A stretch of 64,000 nt of DNA from an uncultured Alphaproteobacteria bacterium (GTDB taxonomy: Bacteria > Pseudomonadota > Alphaproteobacteria > RF32 > CAG-239). The translations under genes were made by a program, and so were the position numbers. The notes under the pieces are model-generated. The model made no database searches, was not told the DNA's origin, and saw nothing but the letters and a program-made list of their open reading frames with translations. Positions 24,551 to 34,100 of this stretch are shown here, piece by piece (within the stretch, counting starts at the first letter, position 1; every line of letters starts with the position of its first letter). The stretch covers positions 1-64,000 of the forward strand of contig CASZWJ010000009.1 in NCBI GenBank assembly GCA_949493535.1, read 5' to 3'.

Positions 24551-25732
24551 TTAAGCCGCTTTCCGGCTTTTCATAATATTTTGATAGGCGTTATTGATTT
24601 CAGCCATTTTTAAGGTGGTGCGCTCGACTTCTTCAATGCTGGCGCCGTTGGCCTGAGCGCGGTCAGGGTGGTAGATGTTTATCAACTCTTTCCAGCGGGC
24701 TTTTATCTCTTTATCGCTGGCATTACAGAAAATGCCCAAAACTTCATAAAAATCAGCAACATTGGAGTTAGTTGCCGTTTTGGGTTCAAATGATTGCCTT
24801 ATAACTTCAAAATTTCCTTCGGGCAAATTTATGGCTTTGGCAATATTATGCAACAGTTCCAATTCGTCTTTGCCGCACGGGCCGTCGGCCAAGGCAATTT
24901 TGAACAGGCTTTCAAGCACGCTTTCTTTCAAATCCAAGTCATCTTTGGTCAGCCGGCAGATTTGTCTGGCGTAGTTTTCCCAACCGCTGACAGCGGTTTT
25001 GGCCTTGTTAAATATTTTGGAAACTTTGTGGTTTTCATTGGCCGGAATATCGAAGATTTTTTTGAAAACCCTGATTTCGTTTTCGCTGACCTGCCCGTCG
25101 GATTTTGCTACCTTGGCTGCCAGTCCTGCCATAGATTGTACCATGGAATTGCTGCGGGCGGTCAGGGAATGAACCATAATTTTGAACGGGTTGGTTTTAA
25201 ACCATAAATTTTTGAGAAATGAAAGCTGCGGACGGAATTGCTTTTCCGAGCGATAATAGTCAATAAAGAAACCGATGATAATTCCGCTGAAAAGCAAAAT
25301 CCGGCTGTGCAGGGAAAAACCTGTAACAGCTCCTAATATTTTGCAGATATTCTGATTGAAGAAAATGTCAAGCCGGCGGCGAAACGCTTTGGCATGGCGG
25401 CTGTCTGGCGTGTCAAAAGTAAAGTGCCCGATAATGAAAAAGGTAAGGAAACCGTGAAAGCCGTAAAGCAGGGAGCCGAAAACCGTTCCCCAGATTTTGC
25501 CCCAGAAGTTGCCGTCAATGCGGTTATACCAACGGTAATATTTATACGGCAGCATCAGCCGAATATTATCATCAATGATATTCAGCTGTTTTTCCAGAAG
25601 TTTGATGAGTTTGGTCCGGTCAATTAAAACATGGCCGAAAAACAGTCCCCAGAAAAGACCTGCGGCACCAAAGAAGCGAAGCCCCAAAAGCGCCAGCGTA
25701 AATTTACCTAACGGTGACATAAAATCCACCAA
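24551..25732 (-). CDS. DjlA-like membrane co-chaperone (TerB and J domains)
   Basis: The 393-residue protein has hydrophobic N-terminal segments (about 10-35, 80-105, 130-155), then a TerB-like helical domain at about 205-315 (SMAGLAAKVAKSDGQVSENEIRV). A C-terminal J domain follows, with the essential HPD in IYHPDRAQ near 360. This arrangement matches DjlA, which activates DnaK at the membrane, but the N-terminus is much longer than DjlA's single anchor. It lies 9 bases upstream of the amidase gene, and the AT-rich 55-base gap before it separates it from pgeF. Confidence 0.85.
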   Translation of the reverse strand: MVDFMSPLGKFTLALLGLRFFGAAGLFWGLFFGHVLIDRTKLIKLLEKQLNIIDDNIRLMLPYKYYRWYNRIDGNFWGKIWGTVFGSLLYGFHGFLTFFIIGHFTFDTPDSRHAKAFRRRLDIFFNQNICKILGAVTGFSLHSRILLFSGIIIGFFIDYYRSEKQFRPQLSFLKNLWFKTNPFKIMVHSLTARSNSMVQSMAGLAAKVAKSDGQVSENEIRVFKKIFDIPANENHKVSKIFNKAKTAVSGWENYARQICRLTKDDLDLKESVLESLFKIALADGPCGKDELELLHNIAKAINLPEGNFEVIRQSFEPKTATNSNVADFYEVLGIFCNASDKEIKARWKELINIYHPDRAQANGASIEEVERTTLKMAEINNAYQNIMKSRKAA

Positions 25733-25787
25733 GTTGTTAAAACAATAATGAAACTATATTCCAATTTGAATAAAAAATAAAGCTTTA

Positions 25788-26549
25788 TTATAAAGTGACG
25801 GTCGATAAATGTACCGGAAAGTCTTTCGGCACTTTAACCAACCCTTGATGTGTATTGCGGCGGAAGCTGAAATAGTCTTCTTCCTTTGCGTAGGTGTCAA
25901 TGCCGGAAGCGGTGATGTTTTTTATTCCGCAGGCTTTTAATTTGGCGATAACAAAGCCTTCCATATCAAATTGAAAATGGTCTTTATCTTTGCCGGAAGC
26001 AAACCATTGTTCATTATCGGGGGCGGCTTTAACAAACTCTTCATACATGTCTGTTCCCGCTTCAAAGGACGGCTGTTGTAAGCAGGGACCCGTTGCGGCG
26101 TGAATTGCATCAATTTCGGCGCCGTGTTTCAGCATAACTTCCAGCGTGTTTTCGGCAATGCCGCGCAAAGCGCCGCGCCAGCCGGCATGCGCCGCGCCGA
26201 TGATTTGGTTCTTTTCGTCATAAAACAAAACCGGCGTGCAATCGGCAGTGCCGATACATAAGATTATGCCTTTTCGGTCGGTGACAATTCCGTCTGCGGT
26301 GACTTGGTGGTGAGACGCCGTTTTCGTAAATTCGGCATGGCCGCTGATACCTTGGTTTATCAACATCAGGTTTTCGGGTTTTAGCTGATAATGCGCGGCA
26401 ACCAAACCAAGATTTTTTTTGACATTTTCAGTATTGTCATTACTTTTCAGGCTGCAGTTAAGAGAAGCATACAGCCCTTCGGAACAACCGTTTCGGCGTC
26501 CGAAAAAACAATGCTTGTCAGAAGGGAGGTTGGGCGCAAAATAACTCAT
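25788..26549 (-). CDS. pgeF: PgeF/YfiH-family protein (laccase-domain purine enzyme)
   Basis: Members are called peptidoglycan editing factor, and related bacterial and human proteins phosphorolyse or deaminate adenosine. The 253-residue chain has the metal-site residues in NQGISGH, GTADCTPVLF and GAAHAGWRGALRGI, plus TGPCLQQPSFE and FSFRRNTHQG. Its ATG overlaps the deoB stop by four bases (ATGA), so it is the sixth and last gene of a nucleoside-catabolism operon. That context supports the purine-nucleoside role. Confidence 0.9.
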   Translation of the reverse strand: MSYFAPNLPSDKHCFFGRRNGCSEGLYASLNCSLKSNDNTENVKKNLGLVAAHYQLKPENLMLINQGISGHAEFTKTASHHQVTADGIVTDRKGIILCIGTADCTPVLFYDEKNQIIGAAHAGWRGALRGIAENTLEVMLKHGAEIDAIHAATGPCLQQPSFEAGTDMYEEFVKAAPDNEQWFASGKDKDHFQFDMEGFVIAKLKACGIKNITASGIDTYAKEEDYFSFRRNTHQGLVKVPKDFPVHLSTVTL

Positions 26550-27739
26550 AGGAACGACTTTCCGTATTCAAATGGTTCTAAGCCGAAATAACGGGCAAGC
26601 GTTTGGGCAATGTCCGCAAAGGTTTTGCTTTCTCCGGCGTCTCTCGATTGGATTTTTTTGCCGAAAAGCAGCATCGGAACCTGCTCGCGGGTGTGATCGG
26701 TGCCTTTATAGGTCGGGTCGTTGCCGTGATCGGCGGTGATGATGACAATATCATTATCTTTTAAAAAGGGTAAAAGTTCAGGCAGGCGGGAATCGAAATA
26801 TTCCAGTCCGTCCGCATAGCCTTTGACATTGCGGCGGTGTCCCCAAAGCATGTCAAAATCAACAAAATTGGTGAAGATAATGCTGTTTTCCGGCGCATTC
26901 ATCACTTCGTCCAGCGTTACATCCCAGAGTTCTTCCAAACCGCTGGCATGCAACGCTTTGGTGATGCCTTGTCCTGCATATATGTCGCTGATTTTGCCTA
27001 TGGCGATGACATTGCCGCCGGCGGTTTTCATCTTATCCAGCACGGTTGGGGCAAAAGGTTTGACCGAATAGTCGTGGCGGTTTGGCGTGCGGGTAAATTC
27101 TCCTGCTTTTTCTCCGGCGAACGGACGGGCGATGATGCGGGCAATGTTGTATGGTTTGACTTTTTCAAAGGCGATTTCGCAGAGTTTGTAAAGTTTATCA
27201 AGCCCGAAATGCTTTTCATGCGCGGCAATTTGCAGACAGCTGTCGGCAGAGGTATAAAAAATCGGTTTGCCGGTTTTGATGTGTTCTTCTCCCAATTCTT
27301 GGATTATCTCCGTTCCCGAGGCCGCTTTGTTGCCCAAAATGCCGCTGATGCCGGCTTCTTGGCAGATATCCTTAACCAGCGAATCCGGAAAAGACGGATA
27401 ATCCGGCTTGAAATATCCCCAGCTTTGCAAGACGGGCACGCCTGCCATTTCCCAATGTCCGGAGGTGGTGTCTTTGGCGACGCTGGTCTCGCTCATGTGG
27501 GCTTTGATGCAGCCGATGTCCATCGGGCTTTTAACCTGCAAGCCGATGTTCGGCGCTTTGCCGGAAGCTGCTTCGGCAACCTGTGTCAGTCCGAGGCGGT
27601 GCAGGTTCGGAATTTTTAAACCGCCGTTAGCTTCGGCAATATGCCCGAAAGTGTTGGCTCCCGTATTGTCGAATTTTTCGGCATCATGCGCGCCGCCTAT
27701 TCCAAAAGAATCCATCATTAAGATAATTGCTCTGCTCAT
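26546..27739 (-). CDS. deoB: Phosphopentomutase
   Basis: DeoB interconverts (deoxy)ribose 1-phosphate and 5-phosphate, joining the phosphorylases to deoC. The 397-residue metalloenzyme of the alkaline-phosphatase superfamily has the metal/nucleophile region IILMMDSFGIGGAHDAEKFDN, TTSGHWEMAG and the C-terminal metal site IITADHGNDPTYKGTDHTRE. I chose the start at MSRAII because AAGGAT lies just upstream; an earlier in-frame ATG overlaps deoA. It lies 16 bases after deoA and overlaps pgeF by four bases. Confidence 0.96.
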   Translation of the reverse strand: MSRAIILMMDSFGIGGAHDAEKFDNTGANTFGHIAEANGGLKIPNLHRLGLTQVAEAASGKAPNIGLQVKSPMDIGCIKAHMSETSVAKDTTSGHWEMAGVPVLQSWGYFKPDYPSFPDSLVKDICQEAGISGILGNKAASGTEIIQELGEEHIKTGKPIFYTSADSCLQIAAHEKHFGLDKLYKLCEIAFEKVKPYNIARIIARPFAGEKAGEFTRTPNRHDYSVKPFAPTVLDKMKTAGGNVIAIGKISDIYAGQGITKALHASGLEELWDVTLDEVMNAPENSIIFTNFVDFDMLWGHRRNVKGYADGLEYFDSRLPELLPFLKDNDIVIITADHGNDPTYKGTDHTREQVPMLLFGKKIQSRDAGESKTFADIAQTLARYFGLEPFEYGKSFL

Positions 27740-27755
27740 TTTTTTATCCTTACGG

Positions 27756-29066
27756 TTATGCAATTTTTTCAATAATTGTCGGGGCTTGCGCCGGAACCGT
27801 TTCCGAAATTTTGATATTGGCTTTTATTTCTGCTGCAGTCCGGTTCCAATCTTCTTCCGTTTGCGCGTGAATGAAACACAATGGTTTTTGATTGTCAACA
27901 TAATCGCCGATTTGGCAAAATTCGGAGAAACCGGTTGCGTAGTCAAGCTGCTGGTCGGAACGGATGCGCCCACCTTTCAAACCTATTATTGCCAAGCCGA
28001 GATTGCGCGTCTGCATGGCATTGACATAGCCGGCATGTTCGGCATAAAGCGGCTTTATGACAGCGGCTTCGGCCAGATATTTTTCCGGCTTTTCGGCAAA
28101 ATCTGCCGGCCCGCCGAGGGTTGAAACCATTTTGGCAAAAATTTCAAGCGCTTTGCCCGATGACAAAGAATTTTCCAACTTTTTCATTGCATCATCCCGC
28201 TCTTTTGCCAGCCCTGCGGAAACAAGAATTTCGGCGCAGAGTTCCATTGTTACCGCATGCAGGCGGGCATCAACCTTTTCACCTTTCAGATATTCTACCG
28301 CCTCAAGCATTTCAAGGGCGTTGCCGACATGGCGCCCCAAAACCTGATTCATGTCGGTTAAGACCGCGCTGGTTTTAGTGCCCGTACCGTTGGCGACATT
28401 CACGATTGAGTGAGCCAGTTCCCGTGCAGAATCGAGGTTATCCATAAAAGCGCCGTTGCCGCATTTTAAGTCCATAACCAGACAATCTAATCCGGCAGCC
28501 AGTTTTTTTGAAAGGATTGACGCCGTAATCAAATGGACGGATTCAACCGTGCCGCACACATCGCGAATGGCATAGATTTTTTTGTCGGCAGGGGCGAGGT
28601 TTCCGGTTTGTCCGATAATGGCGCAGCCGGCTTCTTTGACAGTTTTTTTGAATAATTTATTGTCCGGCATGGTCTGATATCCGGGGATTGAATCGAACTT
28701 GTCAAGCGTGCCGCCGGTATGTCCCAGCCCGCGACCGGAAATCATCGGCACAAAACCGCCGCAGGCGGCAACCATCGGCGCGAGCATCAGGCTGACTTTA
28801 TCGCCGACACCTCCGGAGGAATGTTTGTCAACGACAGGCCCGTTAACATCAGACCAGTTTAAGACGTTTCCCGAATCTCTCATAGCCAAGGTTAAGGCAA
28901 CGGTTTCCTCAGTATCCATTCCGTTTAAGAAAACGGCCATTGTCAGCGCGGCTGTCTGCGAATCCATTATGCTGCCGTCTGTTACGCCTTTGATGAAAAA
29001 ATCAATTTCTTCTTTGCTCAAATTTTGTTTAGAGCGTTTTTTACGGATAATTTCTTGAGGCAGCAT
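27756..29066 (-). CDS. deoA: Thymidine phosphorylase
   Basis: DeoA splits thymidine and deoxyuridine with phosphate to the base and deoxyribose 1-phosphate. The 436-residue protein begins LPQEIIRKKR and shows the phosphate/pyrimidine-site motif DKHSSGGVGDKVSLMLAP near 85, SGRGLGHTGGTLDK and KLAAGLDCLVMDLKCGNGAFM. Length is normal. It is preceded by GGGGG-type purine-rich sequence, starts one base after the deoC stop, and is followed by deoB. Confidence 0.96.
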   Translation of the reverse strand: MLPQEIIRKKRSKQNLSKEEIDFFIKGVTDGSIMDSQTAALTMAVFLNGMDTEETVALTLAMRDSGNVLNWSDVNGPVVDKHSSGGVGDKVSLMLAPMVAACGGFVPMISGRGLGHTGGTLDKFDSIPGYQTMPDNKLFKKTVKEAGCAIIGQTGNLAPADKKIYAIRDVCGTVESVHLITASILSKKLAAGLDCLVMDLKCGNGAFMDNLDSARELAHSIVNVANGTGTKTSAVLTDMNQVLGRHVGNALEMLEAVEYLKGEKVDARLHAVTMELCAEILVSAGLAKERDDAMKKLENSLSSGKALEIFAKMVSTLGGPADFAEKPEKYLAEAAVIKPLYAEHAGYVNAMQTRNLGLAIIGLKGGRIRSDQQLDYATGFSEFCQIGDYVDNQKPLCFIHAQTEEDWNRTAAEIKANIKISETVPAQAPTIIEKIA

Positions 29067-29067
29067 A

Positions 29068-29802
29068 TTAATACCCCCTTTTTATTGTTGCGATAAGGTT
29101 GTTGAGCAGCGAGCTGGCGCCAATACGCATGTTGGACGGTGTTATCCATTTTTGCCCCATGATTTTCGCAGCCAAAACCAAATATTTTTTTGCATCGTCG
29201 ATTGTCCGGATGCCGCCGCTGGCTTTGAAGCCGACATTGTTTTTGTTTGAGGCTATCGTTTCCAAAATGGCGTTTGCCGCTTCGGGGGTGACCGAAACTT
29301 TAGTCTTGCCGGTTGACGTTTTAATAAAGTCGGCTCCTGCGTCTATGCAGATTTGCGATGCTTGGGCTATTTTCAGGGAGTTTTGAATTTCTCCGGTCTC
29401 AAGGATTATTTTGAGCGTTTTGCCTTCGCAGAGTTCGCGGGCGGCGGTTACAAAATTTTCGCAGGTTGCATAGTTTTTATTCAAAAATTCATGATAGGGA
29501 AAAACAGCGTCAATTTCGTTGGCGCCGGCGTCAAGCGACTGGTATATCTCTTTTTTTAAGTTGTTTAGGTTATTTTCTCCTTTGGGAAAATTAACAACGG
29601 TTGCAACTTTGATGTCGCTTTTGCGCAGAAGGTTTTGGGCAAGATTTACAAATTTCGGCCAGACGCAAACGGCGGCAACATTGCCGTAAGGCGTGCGGGC
29701 TTTTTCGCACAAATCTTCAATGGTATATTCGCTGTCGTCGTCATTTAAGGCGGTCAAATCAAGCAGATGTATTAATGTGTGGGCGGCAATGATGTCATCC
29801 AT
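29068..29802 (-). CDS. deoC: Deoxyribose-phosphate aldolase
   Basis: DeoC cleaves deoxyribose 5-phosphate to glyceraldehyde 3-phosphate and acetaldehyde, feeding nucleoside sugar into glycolysis. The 244-residue TIM-barrel has the Schiff-base lysine motif FIKTSTGKTK near 160 and the later KASGGIRTIDDA with the second lysine. NEIDAVFPY carries the active-site Asp. It lies one base from punA and one from deoA, so translation is tightly coupled. Confidence 0.95.
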   Translation of the reverse strand: MDDIIAAHTLIHLLDLTALNDDDSEYTIEDLCEKARTPYGNVAAVCVWPKFVNLAQNLLRKSDIKVATVVNFPKGENNLNNLKKEIYQSLDAGANEIDAVFPYHEFLNKNYATCENFVTAARELCEGKTLKIILETGEIQNSLKIAQASQICIDAGADFIKTSTGKTKVSVTPEAANAILETIASNKNNVGFKASGGIRTIDDAKKYLVLAAKIMGQKWITPSNMRIGASSLLNNLIATIKRGY

Positions 29803-29803
29803 G

Positions 29804-30610
29804 TTAATTCTCCTTTATAAAGCAGCGTACCAGTTTGGTGAGGTTTGCCGCGGCCAAATCCGCCTGCCGCAGGGTTTCCGCATGGTCATGGGTTTGTTCA
29901 ATCATGCCGGTGCCGTAGTTTGTGATAACCGAAAAGCCGAGAACGTTAATTCCGCAATGTACGGCACAAAGAACTTCCGGCACGGTGGACATGCCGACGG
30001 CATCGGCTCCGAGAATCTGAAAAGCCCTGATTTCAGCTGCCGTTTCAAAGTTCGGTCCCAATACCATGAGATAGACGCCTTCATGAAGCGTGATGTTCTG
30101 CTGTTTGGCAATGGATTTGGCTTTTTCTCTAAAAGAAGCATTATAGGCATTGTTCATCACCGGAAAGCGCGGGCCGTAATTTTCGTCATTCGGTCCGACA
30201 AGCGGGTTGCGCCCGCTGAAATTGATGTGATCTTTAATCAGCATAATCGAACCGGGCGGCATGTCGAGTTTGAGCGAACCGGCGGCATTGGTGACAATCA
30301 GATTTTTGATGCCAAGAGATTTGAAAACCTCAATAATCAGTTTGATTGAGGCCGGGTCATGCCCTTCGTAAAGATGAACTCGACCCTGCATGCACAAAAC
30401 GCTTTTGCCTTCAAGGCGCCCGACAATCAGGCGTCCTTTGTGTCCGCTGACGGTGCTGTGTGGGAATCCGGGAATGTCTTTATAATCTATATAAACCGGA
30501 TTTTCGATTTCTTCGCCGAGGCCGCCGAGGCCGCTGCCTAGAATAATGGCGGTTTCTGGAATTTCATTATGGATTTTTGAGCGGATAAAATCTGCAATTT
30601 TTTCAATCAT
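29804..30610 (-). CDS. punA: Purine nucleoside phosphorylase (class I, trimeric type)
   Basis: The enzyme phosphorolyses inosine and guanosine to base and ribose 1-phosphate. The 268-residue chain has LGSGLGGLGE (phosphate loop, near 26), GHKGRLIVG, VLCMQGRVHLYEGHDP, IVTNAAGSL and VGMSTVPEVL, which place it in the PNP/MTAP family. I chose the ATG at 30610, which has GGAG upstream inside the end of cdd; this start overlaps cdd by 8 bases. It works with deoB and deoC in the same operon. Confidence 0.94.
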   Translation of the reverse strand: MIEKIADFIRSKIHNEIPETAIILGSGLGGLGEEIENPVYIDYKDIPGFPHSTVSGHKGRLIVGRLEGKSVLCMQGRVHLYEGHDPASIKLIIEVFKSLGIKNLIVTNAAGSLKLDMPPGSIMLIKDHINFSGRNPLVGPNDENYGPRFPVMNNAYNASFREKAKSIAKQQNITLHEGVYLMVLGPNFETAAEIRAFQILGADAVGMSTVPEVLCAVHCGINVLGFSVITNYGTGMIEQTHDHAETLRQADLAAANLTKLVRCFIKEN

Positions 30611-31025
30611 GTTTAAGCTCCGAATTGTTAAAACCGAAAGGAAGCATTTGGGCAAGAGAGAATTTTTTTTCTATGCCGCGGGGGGTTGCCAGAAGAATTT
30701 CGGTTTCATCGGTTGAGAATTCTTTAATGCGCTGGAGGCAGGCGCCGCAAGGCGCAATTAATTCCTTGCCGCCGGCAATGATTAATATTTTTTTGATTTT
30801 GAGTTCTCCGCAGGCTACCATTGCGGCAATTGCTCCGGCTTCGGCGCAGGTGCCTATCGGATAAGAAACGTTTTCAACGTTGCAGCCGGCGTAATAATTG
30901 CCGGAAACGGTTTCAATAGCCGCGCCGACCGGAAAGCCGGAATAAGGAACATAGGCTTTGCCGCGGGCGGAAGCGGCCAACTCAAAAAGTTTTGATTCAG
31001 TAGCGGAATTGTTCATCTCTTGCAT
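30603..31025 (-). CDS. cdd: Cytidine deaminase
   Basis: Cdd deaminates cytidine and deoxycytidine to uridine forms, and is the first gene of the nucleoside operon. The 140-residue protein has the zinc signature: AGCNVENVSYPIGTCAEAGAI with the catalytic CAE, and APCGACLQ with the CxxC ligands. The start could be at 31025 or nine bases later (MNNSAT). It is divergent from the large AsmA gene with a 100-base gap that includes TATAAT on the minus strand. Confidence 0.95.
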   Translation of the reverse strand: MQEMNNSATESKLFELAASARGKAYVPYSGFPVGAAIETVSGNYYAGCNVENVSYPIGTCAEAGAIAAMVACGELKIKKILIIAGGKELIAPCGACLQRIKEFSTDETEILLATPRGIEKKFSLAQMLPFGFNNSELKHD

Positions 31026-31125
31026 TTTGACCTTAAAAGTTTTATTAATGAATTCATGTTATTATAAGACCTGAAAATAGTAAAGAATCTTTGAATATTT
31101 ATTAAATCCCGGCAGGAGAAGACAG

Positions 31126-34100
31126 GTGAAACAGTTTTGGCTCGGAATGACATCTAAAATTGCGTCAATGCGTGAGAACGTCAAAGGCAAGCGACAAGAA
31201 AATACGCCTGAAAATGATGAAATTGCAGAAATTTCTCAAGAAGATGCTTTGCCTGAAGGGTATCTTTCCCCCGAACCGGAAGCCGTTTCAGCAAAAGAGA
31301 ATAAATTTAAACGCCCGTTTCGTCAGCCCCCCGCGGAAGAAATGCCTTTGGGCGGAGAGCAATTTGCCGTGCCGCGCAAGCCTGCCAGCCTGTTTAAAAT
31401 TCTGATTATTACTTTTTTATTGCTTTTAACCGGCGCCGGTGCCGGCGGTTATTACTATATTTCCAATATTGACTGGAATCAGCACAAAGACAAGATTGCC
31501 GCCGAGTTTTCGGATATTACCGGCAAAAGGATTATATTTGACGGTCCGGCTCATTTGACGTTACTGCCTTCTCCGAATCTGAGGGCGGAAGATATAAAAA
31601 TTTATAATCCCGGAGAGGATCTGGACGAGCCTTTAGCCCAAATCAAGTCGTTGACGGCCGATTTGGCATTAGGCGCGCTGATTAACGGCGATTTTGATGT
31701 TAAGATGATGACATTGGAAGAGCCGGATATTCGTTTGGAAGTTATGGAAGACGGCCGTTTGAACTGGGAAGGAACGCTGACCGACGATCAGCGCGCCAAC
31801 CTTGAAACCATGCAAATAACGCTGGACAGCGTTATGATTGAAAAAGCCAAGCTTAATCTGATTGATGTTGCCAGAGATATTAACCTTAAGCTTGAGAATT
31901 TGAACGCAGAGGTGATTGCCCAAAGTATTTTCGGCCCTTACCGTATTGAGGGAACTTATATCAAGGATAATAATCCCGAAGGTTTTGCTTTTTCTATCGG
32001 CAAACTGGCAAGCGGTTTTGCCACAACGGTTAATCTGGTTATCAACCAGCCGGCAACAGAGACATTTATCCGCTTTGACGGATCTGTTTTAGTGCAGAAT
32101 AATGCCGTGAACGGCAATTTGATTTTCGAATCAAAAAAACTGATGGAATTTGTCAATTCTAACTTCAAAGACGTTAATTTTGCGCCGGAATATGATTATC
32201 CTCTGGCTGTTGCTTTGGAAGTTAAGAGCAATAAAACCAAAGTCGAGCTGACCAATTTTGTGATGAAATACGGCACAACGGCAGGTGCCGGCAACGTGCT
32301 TATTCCGCTGCTTGACGAAAAAGAAGTTTTGGCAAATGAAGATGATGCCAAAAAGCCGCATTCAAAAGTCGAGCTTGTTTTTAATTTTACCGATTTGGAT
32401 TTAGATCCGGCGGTTAAAGGCGTTATGCAGCTTTTGAAAAAATATAATCAGGGCGAGGCCAATTATAATCCTGATATTAAATTTGATTTGCTTGGCGATA
32501 TTAAATCCGTCAGAACATCTTACCACGGGCAGAATATAAAGGAATTCAAATTCAGTTTTGATTTGATTGACAATAAAATTAAAATCCGCGATTTGAATGC
32601 CGTTTTGCCGGGGGATGCAGTAACTTCCGTTAAGGGCGATATTTATTCCGATTTGGGTTATTTTACTTTTAATTTGGCGGCGAATTTTAAGACAGACGAG
32701 TTTTTGCAGACGCTCAAATGGCTGGAGATACAGCCGGAAACGAATCTGGATACTGTTTTGCGCCGTGTTTCCGCAACAGCCGATATTGCCGGAAATTATA
32801 ATAAAATCAGTATCAGTCCGTTTGAACTCACTATTGACAAGAGCACAATCAAAGGTATGGCGGGAATTATTAACGATGAGAAATTTAACCTGTATCTTGA
32901 TGCTTCTTCCGATATGGTTAATTTTGACAATTATGTTAAGCCGCTGCCTAAAGAATTGGCAGATAAAGGTTTTTCGGAGCGGATGAATTACCGCTTCGGC
33001 AAGCTCGGCTTTTTGAATGATGCTTATGCCGAACTGCGCTTACGCCTTGATTTGGGCATTTATGAGGGCATTCCGTTTGAAAATATCGTTTTAGACGGCA
33101 GCCTGCAAAAAGGCGAATTGCAAATTAATGATTTAAATATTGCGAGCGTTGCGAATGCGGCGGTTAATCTGAAAGGAAAGATCAAAGGTTTCGGTACGGC
33201 AGCGGCTTTTGAAAACCTGAAATATGATGTTGCGACTAAGGATTTTTCTTCATTTTTGAACAAGCTTGACATTAAGGCGCCGGATATTGATTTGAAAACC
33301 TTAAAAACATTCAGCAGCAAAGGCATTGTTACCGGTTCGCTGGAGCGTATGGCAATGAAAACGGTGTCTAAGCTGGATTATATTAATGTCAATTATGGCG
33401 GTCAGGCCAGCCGGACGGAAGAGGGAATGGTTTTTAACGGCGATTTGGAAGTTAAAAGCCGTGACTTTGTCAAAACGCTTAATGACCTCAATATTAAATA
33501 TGAACCGAAAGCTTTTGCTTTGGGATTGTTTGCACTGAAAGGAAAATTTGTCGGCAAGCCGGATTATTTTGCACTGAATCCTGTAGATTTCAATATCGGC
33601 GCCAATACGTTCAAAGGCGATGTTCGGTATGATAATACCAATGAACGCAAGATTATTGCCGCTAATTTGGATATTAATAAATTTGAATTGGATAAGTTCT
33701 TTTATAATAAGGCTGTCATCAAAGAGAACAATACCTCTTCGTTCAGGGAAACTGCCACCGGAAAAGCAGATTTTCTGGCTAAGCCGGTTTATGACATGAC
33801 AAAGCTTAATTATGCGTTTTACAGTACGTTTGATTTTGACGGAACATTTAAAATCTCGCGCCTGAGCTATCAGGATACTACATTTGATTTTGCCGATTTT
33901 AAACTTTCGCTTAAAGATATGGCCGCAAAATTAGAACATTTTAAGGCGGATTATCACGGCGGAAAAATCAATGCCGATTTGGAATTGGGAATCTCTCCTG
34001 ACCGGCCGTCTTTAAAAGGCGATGTCCAGCTCAGCCAGTATAAAATTTCTGAGAATTCCTTTAACGGCGGAAAATATGGTTTAAAAGGCGGTACGCTTGA

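Noticed and set aside
26837-27619. 260-residue frame antisense to deoB
   Set aside because: Lies fully within the well-supported deoB gene; composition reflects codon bias of the opposite strand.
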